DNA of 64,000 nt. Source: Basidiobolus meristosporus CBS 931.73 (lineage: Eukaryota > Basidiobolomycota > Basidiobolomycetes > Basidiobolales > Basidiobolaceae). A program made the position numbers and the translations under genes. The DNA lies in NCBI GenBank assembly GCA_002104905.1, contig MCFE01000072.1:1-64000 (forward strand), written 5' to 3'. Positions within the stretch are counted from its first letter, which is position 1; every line of letters starts with the position of its first letter. This document shows positions 1-12,379 of the stretch, piece by piece. The notes below the pieces were generated by a model that was given only the letters and a program-made list of their open reading frames with translations, was not told where the DNA came from and made no database searches.

Positions 1-600
1 AAGTGCGTTAGGGACTCATGTAAAACTATCATGATGAAAAATAAAAGCACTTTATTACCGCGCGGCTGATGATTGATAACTCCCGCTAGACACAAGTAAA
101 TGTAGCAAGTGGGTATCCTTAAAACCTGTTGGGGTATGGTTACCACGCACTATAAAAGTGCATTAGGGACTCATGTAAAACTATCATGATGAAAAATAAA
201 AGCACTTTATTACCGCGTGGCTGATGATTGATGACTCCCGCTAGACACAAGTAAACATAGCAAGTGGGTATCCTTAAAACCTGTTGGGGTATGGTTACCG
301 CGCACTATGAAAGTGCGTTAGGGATTCATACAAAACTAGCATGATGAAAAATAAAAGCATTTCAGTATTGCGCGGCTGATGATTGATGGCTCCCGCTAGA
401 CACAAGTAGACGTAGCTAGTGGACATCCTTAAAACCTGTTGGGGTATGGCTACTGCGTACTTTCAAAGTGCGTTAGGAACTCATGTAAAACTATCATGAT
501 GAAAAATAAAAGCACTTTTGTACCACGTGGCTAAGTTTTACAATTCCCGCGGGATACATGTGCGCATAGAACATAAGTAGTAGTTGCAATGGTGTCAAAT
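1..600. repeat. 155-bp tandem repeat array (3 full copies plus a decaying fourth)
   Basis: Each unit begins with a version of AAGTGCGTTAGGGACTCATG; starts are at 1, 156, 311 and 466, giving a constant 155-bp period. Copies differ by scattered substitutions. The fourth copy loses similarity after about 530. The array is cut by the left edge, so its full length is unknown. No reading frame runs through it. It behaves like a minisatellite or short satellite; its role is not evident. Confidence 0.9.
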
Positions 601-1477
601 AAAGTTTCTATTATAGCCATAATATATATTGAACTTTTGGATACACTTTATATTTGGTAAAAGCAATTGGGTTACAGAAAATTTGTATTGGCCATGAATT
701 TTTTTATCATATTAGGGCCGCGCAATTTATGGTGCCCAAAGCTTATCAAAATATGGGATTGTGGTCAGATTGGGATGAATCCCATTAATTATTAGATATA
801 TATTAAAAATAACAATTTATTAATTAAATAGTCATCAAGACTTATACAGAGTGTATGGACAGTATAGGGAGACAAATATTGGCCCAGACATGCCCACCAT
901 ATGAGCAGACAATGTGCCAATTGTAGGGTAAAAATATTTAAGGTTAGGGTGATAAGGGTTAGGAGGAGGAATTCTAACCCTAAGGGACCAGAACCAAGAA
1001 TGAGAGAAAAGTAATCCAACGGGAATTTAAAGAGTATAAGAGCAGTATGGGGGATTGCATCCCCCAAACCCCCTGCTTTTTTATTCTCTAGGGGACTGCG
1101 TCCCCCAGACCCCCTGCTCTTCTAACCTTTTTCTAGCCCTTACTATAACACCTACACCCAAACATAACAAATCCCAGTTACAATTTATTTTACCCCACCT
1201 CTGAATCTATTTTTAGCTATCACACCTGATCTATTTTCAAATGGTCATTACGTTATGAACCTATCTGCCAAGCCTTCCCAGGTGATTAGTCATCTGAGAT
1301 CTATCCAACCACTGTGCAGTTGCCAAGATATCAGTTGATTGATGATGTAATTTTCATTCATCTTATGCACCTATGAACACCCAAATTGATTTCAATCAAT
1401 CCAGTCCCTTGGCCCTTACTAATTCAATTAGATCAGAAAAGTATAAATAAAGTTTACTGAACCTTTTGGTTTAGTGT
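601..1477. other. AT-rich non-coding stretch
   Basis: No recognisable gene. A 91-codon minus-strand frame (792-1067) resembles no family I know and has low-complexity hydrophobic composition, so it is not called. The only structured element is the C-rich hairpin pair at 1049-1118, listed separately. Confidence 0.6.
1049..1118. repeat. paired C/G-rich hairpin motif
   Basis: Two successive units, GGGGGATTGCATCCCCC (1049-1065) and GGGGACTGCGTCCCCC (1091-1106), each fold into a G-stem/C-stem hairpin. Each is followed by a second C-run and CCCTGCT. They stand out in otherwise AT-rich DNA. Confidence 0.75.
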
Positions 1478-1644
1478 GTGTCTCAACAAAATTCAGATTC
1501 TGTCTCAGCAAAAATAAGAATCCAACAATTCCGTTCTAGTTTCTATCCAAGCCTAGTATATCTAGCACTCCAAAGAACACCAAGCCTAGCCTGCCTAGCA
1601 AACAAATATCATTGTCTTTATAGCCAACCCAGCTATATCCAAGA

Positions 1645-1910
1645 CCAATATTACATCAGAATCTTTCTGCTAATATTTCCGCCACTCTCTGATAATTCTA
1701 AGATTCTGCACTTAATTGTCCCTTTGGTTCAGTTAAGCCATTCAAGAGTTTTATTACACTTTCTCTTTGATACAACACCAATATTAGATCAGAATCTTTC
1801 TGCTAATATTTCTGCCACTCTCTGACAATTCTAAGATTCTGCACTTAATTGTCCCTTTGGTTCAGTTAAACCATTCAAGAGTTTTATCACACTTTCTCTT
1901 GGATACAACA
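1645..1910 (+). repeat. 133-bp tandem duplication upstream of a retroelement relic
   Basis: The segment beginning CCAATATTA(C/G)ATCAGAATC occurs at 1645 and again at 1778 (period 133) with few mismatches. It lies directly 5' of the reverse transcriptase remains and may be part of the 5' region of that element. A 115-codon frame crosses it but looks repeat-derived. Confidence 0.85.
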
Positions 1911-2813
1911 AGGTCTATGTTTCTGGATCCACAAGTAAGAATTCTTCACCCAAGTGAGCAATCAGCTGTGTTCTCAGTTCCTAATGGAGTGGTTCAAGGC
2001 TCTGTGCTTGGTCCTATACTGTTTGCCATCTTCCTGAATGATTTCCCATGACTCTCAGCTGACTGCCTGGTTACTCTCTTTGCTGATGACATCAGAATAT
2101 CCTCCTCCAATGTGCAACAAGACTCCCAGACCATCCACCAGTATCTGCAGAAGAATAATCTCCAGCTTTTGATTGCAAAGACAGTACCTTTGGGCTCTCC
2201 CATCAACTTGGAGAACTCCACTCTACCTGCTCAGGTTTCTGCTACATATCTTGGCTTTCCTTTCCTTCCTACTGGACTAGACTCTGGAGTACACCTGAAG
2301 AGGAGAATTATCCTGGCAAGACAGGCACTCCACAAGCTACTGGCTGTTACTCCTCCTATAACTTCAGCTCCCAGCTGCCTCCTTCTACTCAAGCAGTTTG
2401 TCTTCCCTGTCCTGGAGTTTGGCTTACCACTTCTCTCTCTTACTTCTAGAGACTGCACTAAGCTTGACAAGTTTGCAGTATGGTGCATTACCTCCTTGGT
2501 GCCTCATCTGCCTGAATGCCCCTACAGACATGCTATTCTTGGTGCTTTTGGGTTTATGCCCTATAAGATCAGACTTCTCTACCTTAGAACCAGATTATAT
2601 CTCAGACTTCACCACTGCAACAACCCACTGATTAAGGCCTGGAAGAGAACACACCACACTACACCTGGCTCCTGCTGGAGAACTATACTTGGAGATCCTG
2701 AAGTCAAGAAGTTTGCTCAATTTATTCTGCAGTCAGAAAAACCCAAGCTGGCCTACCTGAAGTACTTGACAGACCTTTGGCAGCAATATCTGCAGCAGCA
2801 CACTCCTTTATGA
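1911..2813 (+). pseudogene. non-LTR (LINE-type) reverse transcriptase fragment, interrupted
   Basis: One frame carries the reverse transcriptase signature GVVQGSVLGPILFAIFLNDF followed by LFADDI, the catalytic YADD-type box. Downstream is a thumb-like stretch (YLGFPF.., RRIILARQALHKLL). This order is typical of LINE polymerases. An in-frame TGA at 2049-2051 separates the two motifs, and the frame then stays open to a stop at 2811-2813. No endonuclease domain is visible upstream and the N-terminal polymerase blocks are missing. It is therefore a truncated, inactive copy. Family assignment below non-LTR is not attempted. Confidence 0.85.
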
Positions 2814-2983
2814 TGAATATCAATCCTTATCACATTCCCCTCATTAATGTTGTTCACACGTCATTCTTACCTCTCTTGCTACCCCCCTTCCCACTGAACA
2901 GTGTCTTGAGCACTGAAGAGCTATCATCGCTTCTTATTAACTTACCTACAAATTCCCCTCAGCTACACACTCTTGTATCAAAG

Positions 2984-3425
2984 CTACAACAGTAGTGCTG
3001 GCTTCTTTGTTTCAACTGAAATAAGGATTTCACCTGTTGGTGACTGTCTCCCCCCTAACCCTTTTTGTCTCAGATACATCTTCTTGGCAGCTGAACACAA
3101 CTGGTAGGTGTCTTCTAATGCCTTCCAGGCATTCTTTGCCGTGTTTGCTCTTGAGCATTGAATTAGCAATTTGCCCTTAACATTAAGGCAAATGCAGTTA
3201 ATGTCACTTTGTTCTTTCTTCTGGTACTTCAAGGCCTCCTCTCCCACATTCTTTAGGTGGGCATTCTTCTCCCATGACAATATCCCAAAGGCCTCTTTCT
3301 TGTAGCAGCATCTTCATTTTCACCTTCCACACTTGGTAGTTAGATCCATCCAACTTTTCAGCAGAGGGAAAAATTCCAGTAATAGCAGTAGTAGACATTG
3401 CAGAGAGTGACAGCTTGGGGCTCAT
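2984..3425 (-). pseudogene. Copia-type gag remnant (frameshifted)
   Basis: From an ATG at 3425 the minus strand reads KLDGSNYQVWKVKMKMLLQ, matching the N-terminal gag domain of Ty1/Copia retrotransposons (UBN2/DUF4219-like). Around 3250-3280 the similarity jumps frame and continues as SWEKNAHLKNVGEEALKY and NAWKALEDTYQ to a stop at 2984. No protease, integrase or reverse transcriptase follows: the element is truncated next to the LINE relic. It begins immediately after an LTR in the same orientation (3430-3798), as expected for the 5' end of such an element. Confidence 0.8.
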
Positions 3426-3429
3426 AACC

Positions 3430-3798
3430 TTTGTAAAAGTCTTAGAGATATTGGAAGTGATTGGGAGAATAAGTAGATGATGTGGTTTTCACTTAATGAA
3501 TGTACAAGTAGTATTTATACTTTTACATGGTCTTGGCATTACAAACATGTAGAATAGATTAAGGAAGGTCCCAAGAGCATGTGTGCAAAGTTTGGGGCTG
3601 TTTGGACAACTTTGAGAATTTACATGTTCTGGGTACCTGGTATTTTGATGAAAATATTCTAAGTAAATCCGGACAAGGAATTTGGTCAGTATTCACTAGG
3701 ATTTAAGGGTAATGGTCGAAGTGACTAAGTTAGGTGAATATTTAGGTGGAATTACAAACTTTTATAACATTTTTAGGTATATTTACAAAATTACAACA
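3430..3798 (-). mobile_element. LTR, 5' LTR of the gag remnant
   Basis: About 369 bp, minus orientation. Read on the minus strand it starts TTGTTGTAATTT, contains a TATA box (GTATAAATACTACT) and a poly(A)-like region, and ends ACTTTTACAAAGG next to the gag ATG. It is alignable by eye to the plus-strand LTR at 45004-45372. The sequence GGTTATGAGCCC at its downstream border could be a primer-binding site, but I could not verify the tRNA. Confidence 0.75.
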
Positions 3799-3848
3799 AT
3801 AATCACCTTGGGTATGCCCAGAGCTTTATGACTTAGTGATCAAGATTC

Positions 3849-4194
3849 TGATGTAAATTTTATAATTGAACCTACATATTCACCTAACTTGGTCACTTGA
3901 CTTATGGTTTGCAAGTCTTATAGACTTCTAGTCAAACTTCCTGTTGGGTCTTGCTTGGAATACTGCACTAGAATATCATGTACCCAGGATATGAAGAATC
4001 AGTAAGCTGTCCAAGGATCCCCAAACTTTGTGCATATGCTCTTCAGATCTTTCTGAGCATTTTCTATGGGTTTTTCTGCTAAGATCATGTATGAGTGTAA
4101 ACAACAACTTCACATTCAATTAATTATTGAGTAAAAACCACATAAACCACTTGCTCCCCCAACTACTTCTAATATTGGCAAAGCTTTGACAACA
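3849..4194 (+). mobile_element. degraded solo LTR of the same family
   Basis: Plus orientation. It shares with the other LTRs the succession TTCACCTAACTTGGTCACTT, GTACCCAGG, GCTGTCCAAGGATCCCC, CATATGCTCTT and a terminal TTGACAACA. It is more diverged than the copy at 45 kb. It sits about 50 bp from the opposite-strand LTR at 3430-3798. Confidence 0.65.
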
Positions 4195-4997
4195 GTTTCA
4201 TATGTCATCTTGTCCGTTGACCATGTGATCAGTCCTACTCAAAGCATTTTTACCACTCCTGATCTGGGTGATTGATCTTACTGGCTTCCATAGAGTTTCC
4301 TTTCTATGTGCCTACTTGTTTAAAAGCTATCCATGCGGCAGCCAGTTACTGAATTTTGTCTCATTGAGACAAATATTTAGCCTGCAAGTGATTGTCTCTC
4401 CCAAATGCCAAGAACCTCATGGTTGAATGTGTTCCTCATGGCATATACATAAGGTATTTTTCTGGATCTGTCCTGGGCAATGCCACTTTCCCTGCTTTAT
4501 AGACTATCAGCATACAACACTTTAGCTCAGCGCACCCATATGCTCTACCTCCCAAGGGCCACATGTATATATAACGCTTTGACGCCAAGGGTTTCAAATG
4601 CAGATCAAAGACAATATCCTCAACAAAATCCTTTCCTGAGTAAACGGTTGGTGACTCACTAAACACTTGCCCAACTTTGCAGCGTCTGTGCGCTATTGTA
4701 AGCTTTGATTGACATCATGTATGCAACGTGCTGTACTACACAAGAGCAAATAGATTGATCAAGAATAACATGCAGCTAGCTCCAAATATGCGGTAATTAG
4801 TACAGCATGGATGAGAAAGTGGCATCAATATCATTGTCAAAATGCACAGTGAAGTGCATCATCTCTTGTTTATAAGCTCCATTAAAAAGAAATAGGAGCT
4901 TCAATACACTTGAACTCGCTCCACTTACTCAACTCATCTTTAGATTGAACTTCCCCGGAAATCCTTCCATACATTCATTTGCGTTGAAATACTTGAC
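4195..4997. other. intergenic, no gene recognised
   Basis: Frames here are short and match nothing I recognise. The 3' part should hold the P450 promoter; a possible TATA-like GTTTATAAG lies near 4868, about 130 bp before the P450 ATG. Confidence 0.5.
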
Positions 4998-6929
4998 ATG
5001 GCTACTCTTGTACCAGAGAACGCATACAGTATCTTGACTGAGGTTATTAAATTTACCGTACCAGTGAGCCTCGGAGTGGCAACTTTTGCTTTCCTAGCGG
5101 GAAAGATGAATACCTCGCCAGGGATCAGGGCTTTTGAAGAGGTAACCTATGGGATCCCTTATGGTATAGCCTTTTCAATCTTACTGACTCTTCTGCTTTA
5201 GCTACCGATGGTTCCATTAGCAAACGGAAATACCACTCATGAACAGGCGTATGAGAGTGACCGCATTGGTTGGATTGAAAAGCAGCGTGCTCTGTATGGA
5301 GATATGTTCAAGGTTAAGATGTATGGGCAAACGCTGATTGTCGTCAGTGGCACCATGATCCGCGAAGTTTTTATCAATGAAAACATGAGCTTTGCTGATG
5401 CCTTGAACGAGGTAAGGGAGGCATTTTAGCGCAAATCGTTCGGCATAGGTACACCAACATGACACTAGATAACAGGTACACGGCCTTTTATACACAGTGT
5501 GATTAAGAGCAACAAAGAAGATGTCAACACATTCCTTTCCGGAGTTATTCGTGATCTTATTTCGCCAAACCTGATGTCGTTCACCCCCAGGATTGTAAAT
5601 CAACTCCAAATCACTCTTGACAAGACTATAGGCCGTAGCAATGGAGAAGGTTTGAACGGAACCACTTGCTTCCGGCGCCTATGCTGACATTCCTTCTGCA
5701 GGCAAGCTGATAAAAGACCCACTTGTAAAGTTTCGGGAGATGATAGCAAGCGCAAGTAAGTACTCTACATGCATACCGCAAGGGATAGTGGATCAGTCAT
5801 CTTTTGCTTGCCTGTATCACTGACTTTTCCGTGCCTATACCCCGATGCTCCTATTGACTGAGGTTCTTCATTTAGTGGCCGTTATCTTTGTGGGTTCCGA
5901 GATTGCTGCGGATAAAGTTGTGATGAATACATTTATGAATTGCACCAAAGACTTCAGTGATCTGTTCGGCAAGGGTAAGCGGCCACGCGCTGACTCCTGG
6001 GTTTCTTGGCTGGTGCGCAAAAAGCATACATACATCTCCCCAATGAGGAAGCATGTTGATATCCTGATGAATGCCGCTAAGCCGGTGATTTTAGAGCGAA
6101 AACGTCTCGAGGCTGAGCAGGGTGAAAACTTCCAACGGCCTGTAGGTTTATATAGCCTCGTTCTTTATAATAACCGAAGCAGCATACAAGATAGAAGAGG
6201 CATTTTTTGTCTAACATATCTCTCATATAGGATGATATTCTACAACAATTACTAGACCGTGCCCAGCATTACAAACTGGTTGATCTTGAGGATATTTGTG
6301 GTTTTATCCTGCTTTTGGTCTTTGCCTCGGTGAATACGACCACAGATTTTACAACTTACATATGCTACTATCTTGCAGCCTTTCCCCAATATTACGAGAC
6401 CTTGCACGAAGAGATGAATAGAGTTTTGGATGAAGAGGCAAAGGAAAATGGGAATACATCGCGAGAGTGGACAGCGGCGGCGGTGAAAAAAATGGCGCAT
6501 CTAGACTCGTTTGTTCGAGAGTCGGTTCGTTACCGATTGAACATGCTGGAGCTGCCACACTATGTACGAAAGGATTCCCAAATGTCAAACGGCGTTATTA
6601 TCCCTAAGGGCCAAACCGTCATATGCAATCTCCACTCGACTCATTATGGAGATGAACAAGGTGAAAACCCACACGAGTTCAATCCCTGGAGGTTTGTGGG
6701 ACAAACCAAAACGGCAGCGAGAGTTGGATTGGACTTTCTTCCCTTTGGTCTTGGTAAACGGGCTTGTCCGGGCCGATACTTGTCTATTCAAGAAATCAAG
6801 ACGGTTATTTGCATGATTGTCACTGCGTACTCCAAAATCGAGTTTGAGGATCCTGTCAAAGGGAACCAATCCCTTCACATTCGATTTGGTTCACCAGTCA
6901 CGACAGGTCTGATCTTCACCAGCCGCTAG
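4998..6929 (+). CDS. cytochrome P450 monooxygenase (517 aa, 6 exons)
   Basis: Exons 4998-5141, 5202-5411, 5469-5649, 5702-5755, 5876-6141 and 6231-6929 join in frame to 517 residues. The N-terminus has a hydrophobic membrane anchor (FTVPVSLGVATFAFLAG), as in microsomal P450s. Motifs in order: I-helix FASVNTTTDF, ExxR (ESVR, about residue 382) and the heme loop FGLGKRACPG with ligand Cys about 464. The heme loop context and NPWRF resemble fungal P450s of the ent-kaurene-oxidase-like type, but the substrate cannot be told. It would act at the ER with a P450 reductase. Introns 3 and 4 use weaker sites (GTTTGA donor at 5650) and are the least certain joins. No biosynthetic cluster partner is evident besides the unrelated reductase gene downstream. 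Confidence 0.88.
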
Positions 6930-7448
6930 CTACCACAAGTTTAGTTAGCTGAAGTGAATGCGCTATCCCTAAGTTCTTGTCCTCATGGAGGTGTGCAATA
7001 TTGCGCAATATCGTCTAATAGCATCTGTATTTCGTTCAGCTTCTAGTTGCACTTTTATAAAATAGCTTGAACCCAGCATCGACAGTCAACAGAACAGCCT
7101 TAAATCTGTTGCTCCAGTAGACATCATATCAATGGCAGGGAATTTCGGGATTCAAGATATGAATCATTAGCATTATTGCTCCTGCATGACTGTCAGAAGC
7201 AACTCCCAACAAACGAAATACTTGAGGTAAATGATATGTATGTATATGCATACATTTTGATAGTCAGATTCCTGAGATTGGTGAATTGCGAATACTTGAA
7301 ACTCATGATCGAATTCTCTTAAATCCACGCTTGTTCGTCTAACCTGAACACCAAAATGTATGATCATCCAACATGGCAATAATAATAAATTATTTTCAGG
7401 TTGTATTGCTGGCTACTTAGTGCTGATGATCAAGCTCTACAGAGTCTG
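6930..7448. other. intergenic between P450 and ketopantoate reductase
   Basis: No gene recognised. The reductase frame stays open upstream of 7449 but contains no ATG there. Confidence 0.5.
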
Positions 7449-8462
7449 ATGGCGTCCGCGAGTAGATTCCATATACTGGGTGCCGGTGCTATAGGCTGCT
7501 TACTTGCTCATCATTTACGCCAAGCAAACTATCCAGTCACGCTTTTGCTTCGAAATGCTGAAAGTTTGCAAAAGTTTGGCCTCACCAATTCTGTGCTCAT
7601 AACCCCTGCTCACTCAAAAGATCCAACTTCACAAGCTATAAGGACTACTGGAATAGATGCCGAGGCTCTCGATTCCAGAAACAATTCTGAGGACATTAAG
7701 CACCTAATAGTTACGACCAAAACATATGATACGACGGTAGCCTTCAAGAGCATTAAGGATCGGTTGAATCCAGATTCCACAGTGACCTTGGTACAAAATG
7801 GGATGGGTGTATATGAGGAAACGATAAAGGAGTTTTATCCGGAGGCTAGGGGGGTCGAAATTCCTAGCTTTATTTTGGGGACCACTACTCATGGTTGCTT
7901 CCGAACCGAACCTTTTCGAGTGATTCATGCAGGCTTTGGCAAGATGCTCTTTGGCGCTGTAGACACAGAAAAGCGGTCCACCCCTCAAGTAAACCAAGCC
8001 ATGGGAGCATTTGCAAAATTGGAATTGAACGTTCAGGTAGACCAGCCTTACGATGTCCTCAGAATCAAGCTTTTCGAGAAACTGGTGGTGAATGCATGTA
8101 TTAACCCGCTCACGGCGACCTTGGGCTGCAAAAATGGAGCACTGTTGGATGACGTTCATACAATTCAACTGCTGAAAGATACATGTCACGAAGCCTTTCA
8201 AATCATTCAAGCAGAGTTCGGAAACACAGCTGACAGCATATCGTATAGGACTCTAGAGAAGGCGGTATTCGATGTTTGCAACGCCACACTTGACAACAGA
8301 TCCTCGATGCTTCAGGATGTTTCCGCCAATAGAAGAAGCGAGATCGATTACATCAATGGGTATTTAGTCCATCTTGCGGAGAAACATAATCTTCCTTCGC
8401 CAATCAACCGAATGTGGCAGCAACTGATCAAAGCCAGATCAAGGATACATGCTATGGCCTGA
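7449..8462 (+). CDS. 2-dehydropantoate 2-reductase (ketopantoate reductase), 337 aa
   Basis: Single exon. The start is MASASRF at 7449; the open frame extends to 7401 but without an ATG. An N-terminal Rossmann fold carries the NADP-binding motif FHILGAGAIGCLLAHHL. TLVQNGMGV and the catalytic C-terminal helix KLVVNACINPLTA (Lys-Asn-x3-Asn pattern) are diagnostic of the ApbA/PanE family. The reaction is NADPH-dependent reduction of ketopantoate to pantoate, in pantothenate and CoA synthesis; in yeast the equivalent is Pan5. Fungi often carry several PanE paralogues of uncertain substrate, so the family is firm but the in vivo role less so. It ends 175 bp before the kinase gene. Confidence 0.9.
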   Translation: MASASRFHILGAGAIGCLLAHHLRQANYPVTLLLRNAESLQKFGLTNSVLITPAHSKDPTSQAIRTTGIDAEALDSRNNSEDIKHLIVTTKTYDTTVAFKSIKDRLNPDSTVTLVQNGMGVYEETIKEFYPEARGVEIPSFILGTTTHGCFRTEPFRVIHAGFGKMLFGAVDTEKRSTPQVNQAMGAFAKLELNVQVDQPYDVLRIKLFEKLVVNACINPLTATLGCKNGALLDDVHTIQLLKDTCHEAFQIIQAEFGNTADSISYRTLEKAVFDVCNATLDNRSSMLQDVSANRRSEIDYINGYLVHLAEKHNLPSPINRMWQQLIKARSRIHAMA

Positions 8463-8637
8463 TTATATTTGAACAATTGGTCACATATCGCATATCACCG
8501 CCCATTCATCGCCATTGCTAACAGGGTGTCCTTTTCTGGTACCGTTACGTTACTCAGCCACCTGACCTATCCTTTCACTTATTATAAGCAAGCCCCTGTG
8601 TTCCAATCCATAAACCTGCTAATAAATGCATTTGTCA

Positions 8638-10659
<2,022 letters not shown>

Positions 10660-10815
10660 TACTCCCAATGTGCTATGTACTTGTTAATTTCACCACTGAG
10701 TTGCCACTATTTTCTCCAATAAATCTAATCTACTGGCATTGGCCAATTTTCTGTATGATCCTCTCGATCATGATTCTGTGCATTTCTTGGAAGACTAGGA
10801 TTAGAGTATATATAT

Positions 10816-10830
10816 ATATATATATATCAT
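10816..10830. repeat. short (TA)n microsatellite
   Basis: An alternating TATATATA run lies between the kinase and the Vma12-like gene. It is a simple repeat. Confidence 0.8.
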
Positions 10831-10962
10831 GAAGTGCATGTATCAATTTGCGGTCTTCAGGGCTACCTGACCAAACATATTTGGCTAAATACACCACTTA
10901 ATATATATAAATCCGGTGGAGAGTACTTAACTGGCCTTTGGACACATACCAGTGAATTACAG

Positions 10963-11883
10963 ATGGTTGAGTTAGTTTTTACAGAACGCATTCGTAAAGC
11001 TTCAGAGAAAGCACTGGAGGTCGAGGGTTGCAGCGAGTCTTTGAAGAAGCAGATAGAGGCACTTCTTGAGGAGGATCGCCGCATTGCGAAAGAGAACGAG
11101 GCAGAGAGAATTGCCGCGGCTGAGCGTGAAAAGGCGAACACCGATCCCGAGTATGCCAACCAGCCGGTCATCCAAAAAACCTCCACTATCAATTTCTCTC
11201 TAGCCCAAGCAATCTCACAGACCCTTCTGAATGCGAGCTCCTTGCAAGGTACTGGGACCACAGCTTTGTGTCCTAGCCAGCTGATTACTGAAAAGCCATT
11301 TGTCCCTTAGAGAAGAAAGAGTATTATCTACACGAGTTGGTTAAAAGCAGTCAGGTCTACTCTGAGCCCCCTAAGCCACGCATCAGAGTAAGAGTACAAG
11401 TGTCTATACCATGTTGCCAGCAGTATACTCATCCTGGGTTGAAATTTAGAGTCCTGAACTGATTGCCCACCTCGAAAAGATCAAGGTTGAGTTGGCCAAT
11501 AAGGAATACGCTACTATGGTTAAAGACGTAGAGGAGACCGATACAGCCACCTTCCAACTGGATACCAAGGAATGGAAGGAAATGAAGGGTCAGCTCACAG
11601 CAATCCTCAACATCTTCTTCACCATGATTTCAGTCTTTGTGGCTATTTACTGGGTGGGCTATACAGTGACAAACGACATAGGAATGGTAGGCTTTGTATT
11701 CTTCCACCTCAAGCCCCTTGGTTTTGCTCCATCGTACTAACTACAAAATTCCTCGTACTCGAACAGAAAGTGCTACTTGGCCTTGCTGGTGCACTCATAG
11801 TAGGAATTGCCGAAGCATGGCTGTATATTTCCTACAGCAATCGCTCCAAAAACTCAGCAAAAAAGCAAAAGAAGAATCAATAA
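10963..11883 (+). CDS. VMA12: V-ATPase assembly factor, Vma12/TMEM199 family (238 aa, 4 exons)
   Basis: Exons 10963-11248, 11311-11387, 11450-11686 and 11767-11883. A soluble, Glu-rich N-terminus leads to the family core YYLHELVKSSQVYSEPPKPR and HLEKIKVELANKEYATMV. Two membrane spans follow (ILNIFFTMISVFVAIYWVGY and LLGLAGALIVGIAEAWLYI) and a lysine-rich tail, KNSAKKQKKNQ, consistent with ER retention. Yeast Vma12 with Vma22 and Vma21 assembles the V0 sector in the ER. The length is close to the yeast protein (about 215). The kinase gene lies upstream on the same strand; no functional link is implied. Confidence 0.85.
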
Positions 11884-12379
11884 TCTGATCCGACGCGCTT
11901 TGAAATATCTATCTTACAAGTCAGCAACTGACTCTCCGGTGTGGCTACCTCCCAATGTAATAGCATGGCCATCAGCAATCATCTAAACGCAACTGTCATC
12001 CTACAGATGATAGGTACATCGTTTTATGCAGCACGTGAATAAAATCAATGTAGAATACATTCTCATGAACAACACCAAGTACATACCATTGTTCGACCAA
12101 CCCAAGGACCCATAGATACAATGTTCAATGATTCACTGTCAGCTTACCGCCTGGAATATTACATCAACCAAAAAACTAGTGTTATAACTATTGTACAGAA
12201 AGCTAAATACATTGAATCATGTGACCGTGATCATAAGCTTCCCCTCGTGTGAAACCTTTGTCCTATTATAGACGAGGGGATCTATGCACCAGTAAGTGAT
12301 ATTTCATGTGTTTAATACAAGAATAATATGATGACAGGAAGATGGTGAAATGTATACATGAGTTCGAGGATTATTCCAG
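11884..12379. other. convergent 3' intergenic region
   Basis: It separates the 3' ends of the Vma12-like gene (+) and the FBPase gene (-). No gene recognised. Confidence 0.5.

Noticed and set aside
1-600. possible CRISPR array
   Set aside because: Repeats are 155 bp and contiguous with no spacers, in a eukaryotic genome.
792-1067. 91-codon hydrophobic minus-strand frame
   Set aside because: No known domain, no splice partners, AT-driven composition.
1478-1825. 115-codon frame upstream of the LINE relic
   Set aside because: It runs through a 133-bp tandem duplication and its protein is low-complexity; starts without ATG.
7401-7448. upstream extension of ketopantoate reductase
   Set aside because: The extension has no ATG, and the Rossmann motif starts right after the ATG at 7449.
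7704-8210. 168-codon minus-strand frame
   Set aside because: Antisense to the ketopantoate reductase; no family similarity.
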